From positions 124,001 through 188,000 of the forward strand of contig NZ_LWCS01000021.1 in assembly GCF_001650495.1 (NCBI RefSeq): DNA of 64,000 nucleotides, given 5' to 3'. Made by a program: the position numbers and the translations under genes. The notes under the pieces are model-generated. The model made no database searches. It worked only from the letters and a program-made list of their open reading frames with translations, and was not told the DNA's origin. This stretch comes from Mycolicibacterium iranicum (GTDB taxonomy: Bacteria > Actinomycetota > Actinomycetes > Mycobacteriales > Mycobacteriaceae). Below, in pieces: positions 30,910-38,508 of the stretch (position 1 is its first letter; each line of letters opens with the position of its first letter).

Positions 30910-32552
30910 GTTTGAGTCCGCAGCAATATCGCCCCGCTGGGCGTCAGGCCACCGCTGCTGACGACCGCCACCCGGGCGCCGGCGACCTGACGCTCGCCGG
31001 CTTCGCCGCGCAACTGGGACACGGCTTCGTGAACGAGACCCATGCCGTGCGTGCGACCGTGGGACAGCTGACCGCCGTGCGTGTTCAGCGGGATCACCCC
31101 GTCACGCGCGATGGCCCTGCCGCCGTCGAGGAAATCCTTCGCCTCGCCGATACCGCAGAAGCCCAACGCCTCCAGCCAGGAGAGGCAGTTGAACGTGAAG
31201 CCGTCGTACAGCTCGGCGACGTCGACGTCGCTGGGCCGCAACGACGTTCGCGTCCACAGGTGCGCGGCCTGGCCGAGTACCTGGGGCTCGTGGGTGAGCG
31301 TTGTCTGATCCCAGTCGGTGCGCTCGATGATCTGGGTGCCGACCGCCTCGAAGAACACCGGCGGCTTCGGTGCATCTGCGGCGGCATCGACGGCCGACAC
31401 GATGACCGCGACGGCGCCGTCGCAAGGGACATCACAGTCGTACAGACCGAACGGCGTCGTGATCGGCCGCGCGTTGAGATAGTCGTCCATCGTCATCGGA
31501 TCGCGATAGATCGCCGTCGGGTTCAGCGCTGCGTTGGCACGCTGATTCAGCGCGATCCAGCCCAGCGTTTCCTTCGTGGTGCCGTAACGGTGAAAATGCC
31601 TCTGGGCGTTCAGCGCCAGCGTGTGAGCCGCCGATGTGGCCCCGAACGGTGCCTGCCAGCTGTTCACTCGCGCACCGCCGGGCGGGGAGGCCTTTCCCTC
31701 CTTCATCAACTGGTTGAATGTCGCTTCCCAGAGCGTGCGGAAGCACAACACATGGCGGGCCATCCCGGTGGCGACGGCCATCACCGCGGCGATCACCGAA
31801 CCGCCGGGCCCAAAGGTGTCCATGCCTCCGTTGATCCATGTCGGGCGGATGCCGAGGGCACCCTCCAACGCGGTGCAGCCGCCCTCGCCCATGCCCATCG
31901 CATCCATCGCGGGATACGTTGACAGACCGTCGATGTCGGCCAGTGTCAATCCCGCATCGGCGATCGCCTTCTCGCATGCCTCCACAGTCAGCGACAGCGG
32001 CGGGACCATCAGACGGCGTCCCAACTTGGAGGCGCCGATTCCGGTGATCGCCGCCGCGTCCTCGAACTTCGTCGTCGTCAGCATCGGGCGGACGAATTTC
32101 GGGAAGTCCTCCGGGGCGATCTCGTCATCGGGCAGTGGCGCCGTCTCAGGTTCGGCGGTCGGCCGGAACAGCGGCAGCCAGACGTCGTCGTTCTGGTCGA
32201 AGATGACCTCCACGACGCGGCCCAACTCGAGTTCGTCGGGATTGCATTCGATGATGTTGGTGGTCAAGCGAACCCGAGGATCTTCTTCGATGGCGACCTG
32301 CGCCACGACGTAGGGGGCGGGAAGGCCGGGGATGGAGAAGCGTTCGTTCACCGTGAACGCCGACAGGACGGCCCGGCCGGAGACTTCGCGGGGACTCAGG
32401 TTGTGACTCTTGCAGTAGCGGCAGACGGGCGGCGGCGGATGGATCAGCGACTTGCAGTCGTCGCATCCTTGGATCCTTAGCACTCCGTCGGCGCCGGACT
32501 TCCAGAAGAATTCGTTGTCGAAAGTCAACTGCGGCAGCGGCAGCCGGCTCAT
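30906..32552 (-). CDS. DUF35 OB-fold fused to a thiolase-like (Ltp2-type) domain, candidate acyl-CoA aldolase
   Basis: A 548-residue fusion. Residues 1-150 are a DUF35 protein: a zinc ribbon with C30, C33, C44 and C47, then an OB-fold (GRAVLSAFTVNERF). From about residue 165 a thiolase-fold domain follows (ITGIGASKLGRR). The thiolase catalytic Cys region reads INGGMDTFGPGGS without Cys, and the usual GHPxG motif is changed to SHGRTHGMG, so it cannot be a normal thiolase. In steroid side-chain breakdown, separate DUF35 (ChsH2 tail) and Ltp2 proteins form a retro-aldolase; here both are on one chain. It is probably a carbon-carbon lyase acting on a beta-hydroxy-acyl-CoA. The ATG at 32552 overlaps the ferredoxin stop. 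Confidence 0.8.
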   Translation of the reverse strand: MSRLPLPQLTFDNEFFWKSGADGVLRIQGCDDCKSLIHPPPPVCRYCKSHNLSPREVSGRAVLSAFTVNERFSIPGLPAPYVVAQVAIEEDPRVRLTTNIIECNPDELELGRVVEVIFDQNDDVWLPLFRPTAEPETAPLPDDEIAPEDFPKFVRPMLTTTKFEDAAAITGIGASKLGRRLMVPPLSLTVEACEKAIADAGLTLADIDGLSTYPAMDAMGMGEGGCTALEGALGIRPTWINGGMDTFGPGGSVIAAVMAVATGMARHVLCFRTLWEATFNQLMKEGKASPPGGARVNSWQAPFGATSAAHTLALNAQRHFHRYGTTKETLGWIALNQRANAALNPTAIYRDPMTMDDYLNARPITTPFGLYDCDVPCDGAVAVIVSAVDAAADAPKPPVFFEAVGTQIIERTDWDQTTLTHEPQVLGQAAHLWTRTSLRPSDVDVAELYDGFTFNCLSWLEALGFCGIGEAKDFLDGGRAIARDGVIPLNTHGGQLSHGRTHGMGLVHEAVSQLRGEAGERQVAGARVAVVSSGGLTPSGAILLRTQT

Positions 32553-32854
32553 CGTGTCATGTCCCACTGTGCGGCACCGGCACCGGTGTCGAGGTTCCCG
32601 AGGTCGGGTTCGTCCAGCAGAGGAGTGGGCGTCTCGTCCGGTCTTCGCTCGGTGAGTTCCATGATCGCGTGCACCGGACAGTCCATCAGGGCGCGCTGCA
32701 CAGCGTCTCGGTCCTCGTCGGGGATGTTCCCGTCGCCGACGAGCACGGCGTAACCCCAGTCGTCGAGCGAGAAGTACTCGGGCGCGTGCTTGGCGCAGAT
32801 GCCGAAGCCATCGCACAGCGTCCGGTCGAGTTTGATCCGCAATTTGTCGCTCAC
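32549..32854 (-). CDS. [3Fe-4S] ferredoxin with C-terminal extension
   Basis: A 101-residue ferredoxin starting at a GTG that overlaps the stop of the flavoprotein gene. Ligands are in CDGFGICAKHAPEYF and CPVHAI; Phe takes the variable position. About 35 residues beyond the ferredoxin core (RRPDETPTPLLDEPDLGN and on) form an acidic, Pro-rich tail that is not in the other three ferredoxins of the window. It lies directly downstream of the NuoF-like flavoprotein, so it is the natural acceptor of that enzyme and may pass electrons to the P450s at the end of the operon. Confidence 0.87.
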   Translation of the reverse strand: MSDKLRIKLDRTLCDGFGICAKHAPEYFSLDDWGYAVLVGDGNIPDEDRDAVQRALMDCPVHAIMELTERRPDETPTPLLDEPDLGNLDTGAGAAQWDMTR

Positions 32855-34143
32855 AGGGGCTCCACCTCGAACGGCCGATGCGCACCGAAGGTGTTCTCGG
32901 CGCGTTCGTGGCGATCGGCTTCCAGGAGACGGGCGACGTCGTCGGGAAACATCGCCAGCAGGCTGGCGGCGATATTGCACGCGGCGTCCAGGGTCGCGCA
33001 CGCGCCGCGGCCCCGCAGCATCACCGACCACCGTTTCAGACGCGCGAGATCCTCGTCGCCGGCGGCTCCGTCACGCAGTGCGGCGGCGACGGCCGCCATT
33101 GCGGCGGTGCCGTTGAAACACGAACCGCACTGGTCGGCGTTCTCCCGGTCGAAGTACTCCAGCACCGACGCGGCCACTGCGACGGGGCACTCGTCGGTGA
33201 GCACCGACACCGCGCCACAACCCAACCCGCTGCCCAGAGCCCGCACCGACTCGTGATCCATCGTGACGTCGAGGATGCGTTGGTCCAGCAGGCCCGCAAA
33301 GTAACCGCCCATCAAGGCGCCACGGACTCGCTCCGCAGGGATACCATGCAGCGCAATCAGTTTGGCGGCCGGTATGCCGAACGGCACTTCGTAGAGGCCT
33401 GGCGGCCTGCCGCCACCGGTCACAGTGGCCAGGAACGTCCCTGCCGAGTCCGCGGTGCCGACCTCACGGTAACTCGCGGAACCGTGGTGGTGGATGTACG
33501 GCAGATTCGCCAGCGTCTCGACGTTGCTGACCACGGTCGGCAGCCCGCCGACACCTTCTTCGAAAGGTCGCGGGGGCTTGTCGGTCGGCTTTGCAGGGCC
33601 GCCGTTGATGGCCCGCACCGCAGCGGTCTCCTCGCCGGCGACGTAACCGGCATCCACCGTGCAGACACTGACGGTCACGCCGTCCAGACCGTCGGGCGTC
33701 ACCTCGGCGAGCGCCGTTCGGATCGCTTCGGCGGCAGCGTGATCCGAGACGTAGACATGGGCATGGCGCGCCCCGATGATGAGCGCGGCGAGGCGCAGTC
33801 CGTCCAACACCAGGTGCGGACGGTGCCGCAGGAGCCATCGATCTTTCACCGAGGCGGGTTCGCCCTCTTCGCCGTTGGCCACCAGCACGGTATCGCGCCC
33901 CTGCAGCGAGGCGTTACGGACTGTCGCCAATTTGATCGCCATCGGGAACGCGGCACCGCCCCGGCCGACGAGCGCGGCCTTGCCGATCTCGTCGAGCAGC
34001 GATCGGCCATCGGCCAGTGGCTGATAGCCGCCCGAATCCCGGTACGCATCCACCGATTCGGAGTCGTTACCGGTGTGGAGCAGTCGCGGGGTCAGGCCGG
34101 GCCACGGGGCGACGATAAGTTCGGTGTTCATCGCCGTACTCAT
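32851..34143 (-). CDS. Orphan NuoF-like NADH-dependent flavoprotein, candidate NADH:ferredoxin reductase
   Basis: A 430-residue protein of the complex I 51-kDa (NuoF/HoxF) family. GRGGAAFPMAIK and NGEEGEPASVKDR are the NADH and FMN sites, EEGVGGLPTVVSNVETLANL is also diagnostic (about residues 195-214), and an SLBB-like part follows. In the C-terminal Fe-S region the usual CGxCxPCR reads CGSCFNG: the third Cys is Gly, while a later Cys (GACATL) remains. No NuoE or other complex I gene is near. As first gene of the P450 operon and next to a ferredoxin, it probably moves electrons from NADH to the ferredoxins. The altered cluster site suggests a different or missing iron-sulfur cluster. Confidence 0.82.
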   Translation of the reverse strand: MSTAMNTELIVAPWPGLTPRLLHTGNDSESVDAYRDSGGYQPLADGRSLLDEIGKAALVGRGGAAFPMAIKLATVRNASLQGRDTVLVANGEEGEPASVKDRWLLRHRPHLVLDGLRLAALIIGARHAHVYVSDHAAAEAIRTALAEVTPDGLDGVTVSVCTVDAGYVAGEETAAVRAINGGPAKPTDKPPRPFEEGVGGLPTVVSNVETLANLPYIHHHGSASYREVGTADSAGTFLATVTGGGRPPGLYEVPFGIPAAKLIALHGIPAERVRGALMGGYFAGLLDQRILDVTMDHESVRALGSGLGCGAVSVLTDECPVAVAASVLEYFDRENADQCGSCFNGTAAMAAVAAALRDGAAGDEDLARLKRWSVMLRGRGACATLDAACNIAASLLAMFPDDVARLLEADRHERAENTFGAHRPFEVEPL

Positions 34144-34163
34144 CTCCAGCTACCCTTCCCTGC

Positions 34164-34640
34164 ATGCGAACAGCGGTGGTGCGTGTCGGCGTCGATCTGG
34201 CGGGCGAACTGACCGCCGATCAGCTTGCCACGGGCATGGCAGAACTCGCGCGGCTGGCGACCGAGGCGGGCGTCGCGTTGATCGACAACAAGCTGCCTAC
34301 GCTGCCGCCCAGGCGTCGCGAAGTCGAATTGCTGATGCGGGGACTGGACCCGGCCGCGCTGCAGTCCACAGCGGCTGCCCTGTGTGCCAGGGCTTTTCCG
34401 ACCGAGCCGGTGCTCGGAGTGTTGACTTTCGTCAGCCACGGCACCGACGAGGACGCCGAAGGTGTCCTGGCCGGTTTCGGGCTGACCGGTGTGATCGACC
34501 GCGTGGCCGGCGACGAAGGCTGGGACATCATCACCGTCACGTTGCGCAGAGCCGACCTGGCCCGCATCCCGGAAAGCCGGATCCACACCGCCCTGGAGGC
34601 GTCGACCAACTGTGAGGTCCGAATCGTGGCGGTCGATTGA
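34164..34640 (+). CDS. Hypothetical protein, divergent from the NuoF-like gene
   Basis: A 158-residue soluble protein that I do not recognise. It starts MRTAVVRVGVDLAGELT, continues with an alpha-beta pattern (ELARLATEAGVALIDNKLPTL in parts; SHGTDEDAEGVLAGFGLTG) and ends EVRIVAVD. No signal peptide, membrane helix, Cys motif or helix-turn-helix is visible. The two start codons of the divergent pair are only 20 bases apart, so their promoters must overlap the coding regions or transcripts are leaderless. It is convergent with the hydrolase at 34661. Confidence 0.7.
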   Translation: MRTAVVRVGVDLAGELTADQLATGMAELARLATEAGVALIDNKLPTLPPRRREVELLMRGLDPAALQSTAAALCARAFPTEPVLGVLTFVSHGTDEDAEGVLAGFGLTGVIDRVAGDEGWDIITVTLRRADLARIPESRIHTALEASTNCEVRIVAVD

Positions 34641-34660
34641 TCGGGGTGGGCGTCGCGTCG

Positions 34661-35539
34661 TCATTTCGACTGCTTCAGGAAGTCCAGGATCGCCGGCGCC
34701 GCCTGGACCCAGGTGTCGAACATGTTGAAGCGCTTGACCTTTCCCGAAGCCCGCGCCTCACCGGCCCGCTCCCAGGCGTCCTCGGGCCACGGGGGATCGA
34801 TGAGTTTCGAACCCTTGATGAGGCAGCTGACCTCAAGTGAGGTGCGCTTCGGATGGTCGAGGTCGTTCTCGCCGCCGCGGATGATCAGCGTCGGGACCGT
34901 GATGTTGTCGAACATCTCATCCTCGACACCGGGGATGGTCTGACCTGGTTTCGGGACGAACGCGTTGAGCCAGCGCAACATCAGCTTGAGGAAGGCCGCC
35001 GGGTCCTGCTCCAGGATGCGCGCCTCGTTGTCGGGATTCTCGGCGATTCGTTCCTGCCACTCCTGCACGTGCGCAACGGCCTTCATGCCCGCACCGCGCA
35101 CCGCCAGGATGCTGGGCACGATGTAGTACGACCCGAGCACGAAAGAGCCGTAGACGCCGCCGACGATGTTCCACACCACCAACTTCGTGACCTGGTCGGG
35201 GTAGAGCATGGTGGTCAGCATCGAATCCCGCGCGCCCCCGGAGCCGCCGAGCAGGATGACGGGTCCGATGTCGAGCTTGGTGATCAGTTGCTGCAAAGTC
35301 TCGGCACGCATGTGCGATTCGCTCTGGCCGTAGAACTGGACATCGGATCTGCCGCAGTTGGGCCGGTCCCAGAGAAGCACGCGATAGCCGCCCTCCACGA
35401 GCTTTTTCGCCAGTGGCTTGAGCCCGGGGATGTCCTTGCTGAACCGGCCGCCCGGGGTGAGGACGATGAACTCACCCTCTTTACCGAGGACTTCGTAGAC
35501 GACATTGCCGCCGTTGATCTCGATCTTCTTGTTGGGCAA
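34661..35539 (-). CDS. Alpha/beta hydrolase, catalytic His not apparent
   Basis: A 292-residue protein of the alpha/beta hydrolase fold with similarity in style to MhpC/HsaD-like C-C hydrolases. TPGGRFSKDIPGLKPLAKKL, LLWDRPNCGRSD and the nucleophile elbow LLGGSGGARDSM are clear. The acid may be in IRGGENDLDHP. The catalytic His expected near the C-terminus in a GHxxxxE context is not visible: the segment reads PPWPEDAWERAGEAR. The protein may use another residue or may not be a hydrolase. It ends the minus-strand operon with the two amidohydrolases and the Rieske ferredoxin. Confidence 0.8.
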   Translation of the reverse strand: MPNKKIEINGGNVVYEVLGKEGEFIVLTPGGRFSKDIPGLKPLAKKLVEGGYRVLLWDRPNCGRSDVQFYGQSESHMRAETLQQLITKLDIGPVILLGGSGGARDSMLTTMLYPDQVTKLVVWNIVGGVYGSFVLGSYYIVPSILAVRGAGMKAVAHVQEWQERIAENPDNEARILEQDPAAFLKLMLRWLNAFVPKPGQTIPGVEDEMFDNITVPTLIIRGGENDLDHPKRTSLEVSCLIKGSKLIDPPWPEDAWERAGEARASGKVKRFNMFDTWVQAAPAILDFLKQSK

Positions 35540-35552
35540 GTCAGCTCCAGGA

Positions 35553-35966
35553 TCAGGCCTGTACGAGTACGTCGTTGCCGACGACTCGGACGGGGTAGGT
35601 GCGGATACTCCACTCGGGCTTGACCGCGGTGGTGCCCGTCGCCAACTCGAATCCCCACTGGTGCCACGGACAGAAGATGAACTCCTTGTCCCGCACCATC
35701 ACAGCGTCACCGGGTACGTCGTCGTCGACGATGTTGAGTCCTCGCGTCCGTCCCGCGCACAACGGACCCCCCTCATGGGGGCAGTAATTCGCGATCGCGT
35801 AGAACGCGCCGTTGACGTTGTAGACGCCGACGCCGTGGCGTCCGATGGGAACTAATTTGTGTGTGCCAGGGGGGATTTCGTCGACAGTGGCGACGACATG
35901 TTCCCGCCCCTGAGCCAGCCGCGGGGCCTGCCCCTGCACAAGGCGGGGCGTCTCGTCCTTCTCCAT
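35553..35966 (-). CDS. Rieske-type [2Fe-2S] ferredoxin
   Basis: A 137-residue single-domain Rieske protein. NYCPHEGGPLCAG gives the first Cys-His pair and FIFCPWHQWGF the second, with the longer loop between them carrying GLNIVDDDVPGD. It has no iron-oxygenase domain and no membrane anchor, so it is a soluble electron carrier or a regulatory Rieske protein. It lies 13 bases upstream of the hydrolase and 3 bases downstream of the amidohydrolase stop. Its partner oxygenase is not adjacent; the Rieske enzymes at 5282 and 10617 already carry their own clusters. Confidence 0.88.
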   Translation of the reverse strand: MEKDETPRLVQGQAPRLAQGREHVVATVDEIPPGTHKLVPIGRHGVGVYNVNGAFYAIANYCPHEGGPLCAGRTRGLNIVDDDVPGDAVMVRDKEFIFCPWHQWGFELATGTTAVKPEWSIRTYPVRVVGNDVLVQA

Positions 35967-35969
35967 CGG

Positions 35970-37115
35970 TCAGAAGACCCGGACCTGGCCCTCGAGCGCC
36001 GGCACGGTCTCCGGCACATTCCGGTAGATCTCCATGCCGTTGCGGAACATGATGGGTTCGCGCGCGTGCTCGGGAAGGTGCTTGACAAGCCAGCGCGGGT
36101 CGTCGAACGTCCAGTGCGGATAGTCGCTCGAGAACAGCAGGATCTTCTCGCACTCCATCCATTCGAACGCGCGGGTCAGCTCTGTCTTGTCCTCGGGATA
36201 GTCCAGCGGCTGGGTCGTGAACTTGATGTGATCCTTGACGTACTCGCTGGGCTTTCGTTTGATGTCCACCCAGGATTTGCGCGCCTCGTAGAGCGCGTCC
36301 ATCCGCCACATCAGCGGAAGGATCCAGGTGAACGCGTGCTCTACGAACACGATCTTGAGTGTCGGGTGACGGTCGAAGGTGCCGTCGAAGATCAGGCTCA
36401 TCACCTGGTTCGCCGCAAGCAAGGAGTACGTGACCATGAAATCGTGGTTGTAGCTGGGCAATCCGACCGGCGGCATCGGGAGCTCGTCGTAATGGCTGCG
36501 CGACAGATGGCAACTCACCGGAATGTCGTGCTTGGCGGCGGCGGCCCAGATCGGGTCGTACTTGGGGTTGCCCCACGACGGCCGCGGCTCGGCCTTGATC
36601 AGGATCTGGGACATGAAGGGATGTCCGGCCCAGTTGTCTATCTCCTCGACGCTGCGCTCGGGCTCCTCGATGGCCAGGCAGATCGACCCCCGCCAGCGTT
36701 CGTGCCAGTTGTTGTGGCTGTCGAGCCAGTGATTGGCCTGCCAGTGGTTGAGCGCCACCGACATCGCGTGCTGCGCCTCGGGGATCCGCGCCGGATAGGC
36801 CGCGGGCTCCAGGATGCAGATGTCGGCACCGGCCTCCATGATCAGCTGCTTGAACGCCAGATCGGGATCGCTACAGGCGAATTCACCGTCCGGAGGGAAC
36901 GCATCCATGCGCATCGCATACGAGTGGGCGTAGTCGGGGGCGTCGTAGTAGATCTGGTCGCCGACCTTGTGCGTGCCGAAGTATTTGCTGCGCCACGGCT
37001 CGGGGATGTACTGACCGAGATCGCCGCTTCGGGGTGCGGGATGGACGTCGGAGTCGACGCACCGGACGGCGATCCGCTCGGCGGCGGGAACGCGGGGATT
37101 GGCTGTGGTGGTCAT
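35970..37115 (-). CDS. Amidohydrolase-2 family protein (ACMSD-like)
   Basis: A 381-residue TIM-barrel metal enzyme. The ATG at 37115 follows a strong GAGGAGG on the minus strand. VDSDVHPAP replaces the HxH at strand 1, with one His kept; SCHLSRS and VEHAFTW give further His, and SSDYPHWTFDDP carries the conserved Asp, so one metal can be bound. The family includes decarboxylases and hydratases of carboxylic acids (ACMSD, gamma-resorcylate decarboxylase), and members are common in mycobacterial catabolic clusters with unknown substrate. It is the second gene after a related amidohydrolase at 37135, 19 bases away. Confidence 0.85.
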   Translation of the reverse strand: MTTTANPRVPAAERIAVRCVDSDVHPAPRSGDLGQYIPEPWRSKYFGTHKVGDQIYYDAPDYAHSYAMRMDAFPPDGEFACSDPDLAFKQLIMEAGADICILEPAAYPARIPEAQHAMSVALNHWQANHWLDSHNNWHERWRGSICLAIEEPERSVEEIDNWAGHPFMSQILIKAEPRPSWGNPKYDPIWAAAAKHDIPVSCHLSRSHYDELPMPPVGLPSYNHDFMVTYSLLAANQVMSLIFDGTFDRHPTLKIVFVEHAFTWILPLMWRMDALYEARKSWVDIKRKPSEYVKDHIKFTTQPLDYPEDKTELTRAFEWMECEKILLFSSDYPHWTFDDPRWLVKHLPEHAREPIMFRNGMEIYRNVPETVPALEGQVRVF

Positions 37116-37134
37116 GGGAGCCTCCTCACTACCT

Positions 37135-38244
37135 CTACTGTGCGGTACCGGCCGATGCGGCGGCAGGGATTGCCCCAACTTCGAGGCCATAGAGTTCGGC
37201 GGCGTTGCGCCAGCACAACTTGTCTCGTTGTTCATCGCTGTATGTGCGGGGCACCGACAGCTCGTTGAGCTGCCAGTGTGGGTAACTCGACCCGTACATC
37301 ACCATGTTGTCCTTTCCGGTGAACCCCGCCCACTCGCCGGCGAAGTCGACGTCGCCGGGCCCGTCCAGGCTGCCCTGCACGAAGAAGACGTGGTCGGGCA
37401 GATAATCGCTGGGGATCTTCGGCGCCCATGGCGTCTGCTCCAGGTGCGGCCTGCCGAAGCAGTCCATCCGCCAGATGAAGGGCGTCAGCAGGTCGGCGGC
37501 GCCGTCGGCCCAGACGAACTTCAGCTCAGGGGATCTCTCGAACACGCCCTCGGCGATCATGTTCATCAGGTGGTACAGGAAGTTCAGCGCCGTGAAGCCG
37601 ACGAACTGCTCGTAGGTGCGGGTCAGGCCGTTCGGTGTAGGCGGCAGCTGGACTCCGGACCCGACCTCGAAGTGCACCGCGACCGGCCAGCCCGCATCGA
37701 CAGCTGCGTCCCACAGCGGCCAGAACTGCGGTTTGCCATAGAGCTCGCGGGATTGCAGCGGGATGCCGAGCTGCACGATGCGCGGATGGCCCTTGTATCT
37801 GGCGATCTCGCGCAACGCACCCGCGATGTCGTCGGGGTTCACGCGCAAAGTGCCGCGGAACCTGTCGCCGAACTCGGGGTGCTCCAGCCAGCGGGTGACC
37901 ATCATCTCGTTGTGGGCGGACGCGAGGGCGGTGCCGAGGTGGCGGTCCGGCATGATTCCGCGGGTCATCGGATGCAGGATCGCAATGTCGACCCCGCGGT
38001 CGCCGAAGAGGTGCTTGGCGGTCAATGCCGGGTCCGAACCGGGGTATTCGCCGTTGGGCCCCTCGGTACCCCTGGCGTATTCCCCGCCGGGTGCGCCGTA
38101 CCAGTCCATCTCGTAATCGGGAAATCCGCGACTGCGGAACGGCTCCTGCAGGAAGTTCTTACGCAGGTCCTTGTTGGACTGGCAGAAGATGTGCACGCTG
38201 GCATCGACGACGGGAACGGCCGTGTCGTCACTGAGAACCTTCAC
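37135..38244 (-). CDS. Amidohydrolase-2 family protein with diverged metal site
   Basis: A 369-residue homologue of the product at 35970. Strand 1 reads VVDASVHIF (H18 alone remains). VAVHFEVGS keeps a His. The HAFTW-type motif reads WADGAADLL with no His, and the catalytic Asp of SDYPH is Ser (YGSSYPHW). At least two metal or catalytic residues are therefore lost. It heads the minus-strand operon whose promoter faces the acyl-CoA dehydrogenase operon. The pair may form a heteromer in which only the downstream protein is catalytic. Confidence 0.82.
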   Translation of the reverse strand: MKVLSDDTAVPVVDASVHIFCQSNKDLRKNFLQEPFRSRGFPDYEMDWYGAPGGEYARGTEGPNGEYPGSDPALTAKHLFGDRGVDIAILHPMTRGIMPDRHLGTALASAHNEMMVTRWLEHPEFGDRFRGTLRVNPDDIAGALREIARYKGHPRIVQLGIPLQSRELYGKPQFWPLWDAAVDAGWPVAVHFEVGSGVQLPPTPNGLTRTYEQFVGFTALNFLYHLMNMIAEGVFERSPELKFVWADGAADLLTPFIWRMDCFGRPHLEQTPWAPKIPSDYLPDHVFFVQGSLDGPGDVDFAGEWAGFTGKDNMVMYGSSYPHWQLNELSVPRTYSDEQRDKLCWRNAAELYGLEVGAIPAAASAGTAQ

Positions 38245-38338
38245 GAAACTCTGTCCTTCACTCCACGTCCGTTGTCCGCTTCGCGGTCGAGGGCGCGACC
38301 GACGATAAACCTCAGTGTAGATCGTTGTTCTTCTTTAG

Positions 38339-38355
38339 CAAGAATTCTGTTCTCA
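38339..38355. promoter_or_regulatory. AGAA-N5-TTCT operator, site C (amidohydrolase promoter)
   Basis: AGAA (38341-38344) and TTCT (38350-38353) are spaced by five bases; the right arm is a full TTCTCA. It lies on the amidohydrolase side of the 264-base divergent gap, about 100 bases from that start codon. Confidence 0.4.
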
Positions 38356-38460
38356 AGCACCTCGCTTACCATCTGCGCTGGTCGTCGCGCCTGCTGACCA
38401 GTCGCTCAGCTTACCGGGGGCAAAAATTGATACGCGTATTGCGAGAACGTTCCCCCCGAA

Positions 38461-38481
38461 TTGGAGAATGCTATTCTCCAA
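38461..38481. promoter_or_regulatory. AGAA-N5-TTCT operator, site B (acyl-CoA dehydrogenase promoter)
   Basis: TTGGAGAAT (38461-38469) and ATTCTCCAA (38473-38481) are perfect 9-bp inverted arms around three bases. The core is AGAA-N5-TTCT as at 13673. It ends 27 bases before the GTG start at 38509. TGATACGC at 38428-38435, followed by a half site GAGAA at 38443, repeats the arrangement upstream of site A. Confidence 0.65.
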
Positions 38482-38508
38482 TCGCGGGCGGTCAGAGGAG
38501 GCGTACGG

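Noticed and set aside
32855..34212. Plus-strand open frame of 444 codons opposite the NuoF-like gene
   Set aside because: The minus-strand frame has clear NADH/FMN motifs; the plus-strand product is low-complexity His/Arg-rich and matches nothing.
38461..38508. Earlier ATG start for the first acyl-CoA dehydrogenase
   Set aside because: The codons fall inside the perfect operator palindrome and lack a ribosome site; GTG 38509 has AGAGGAGG.
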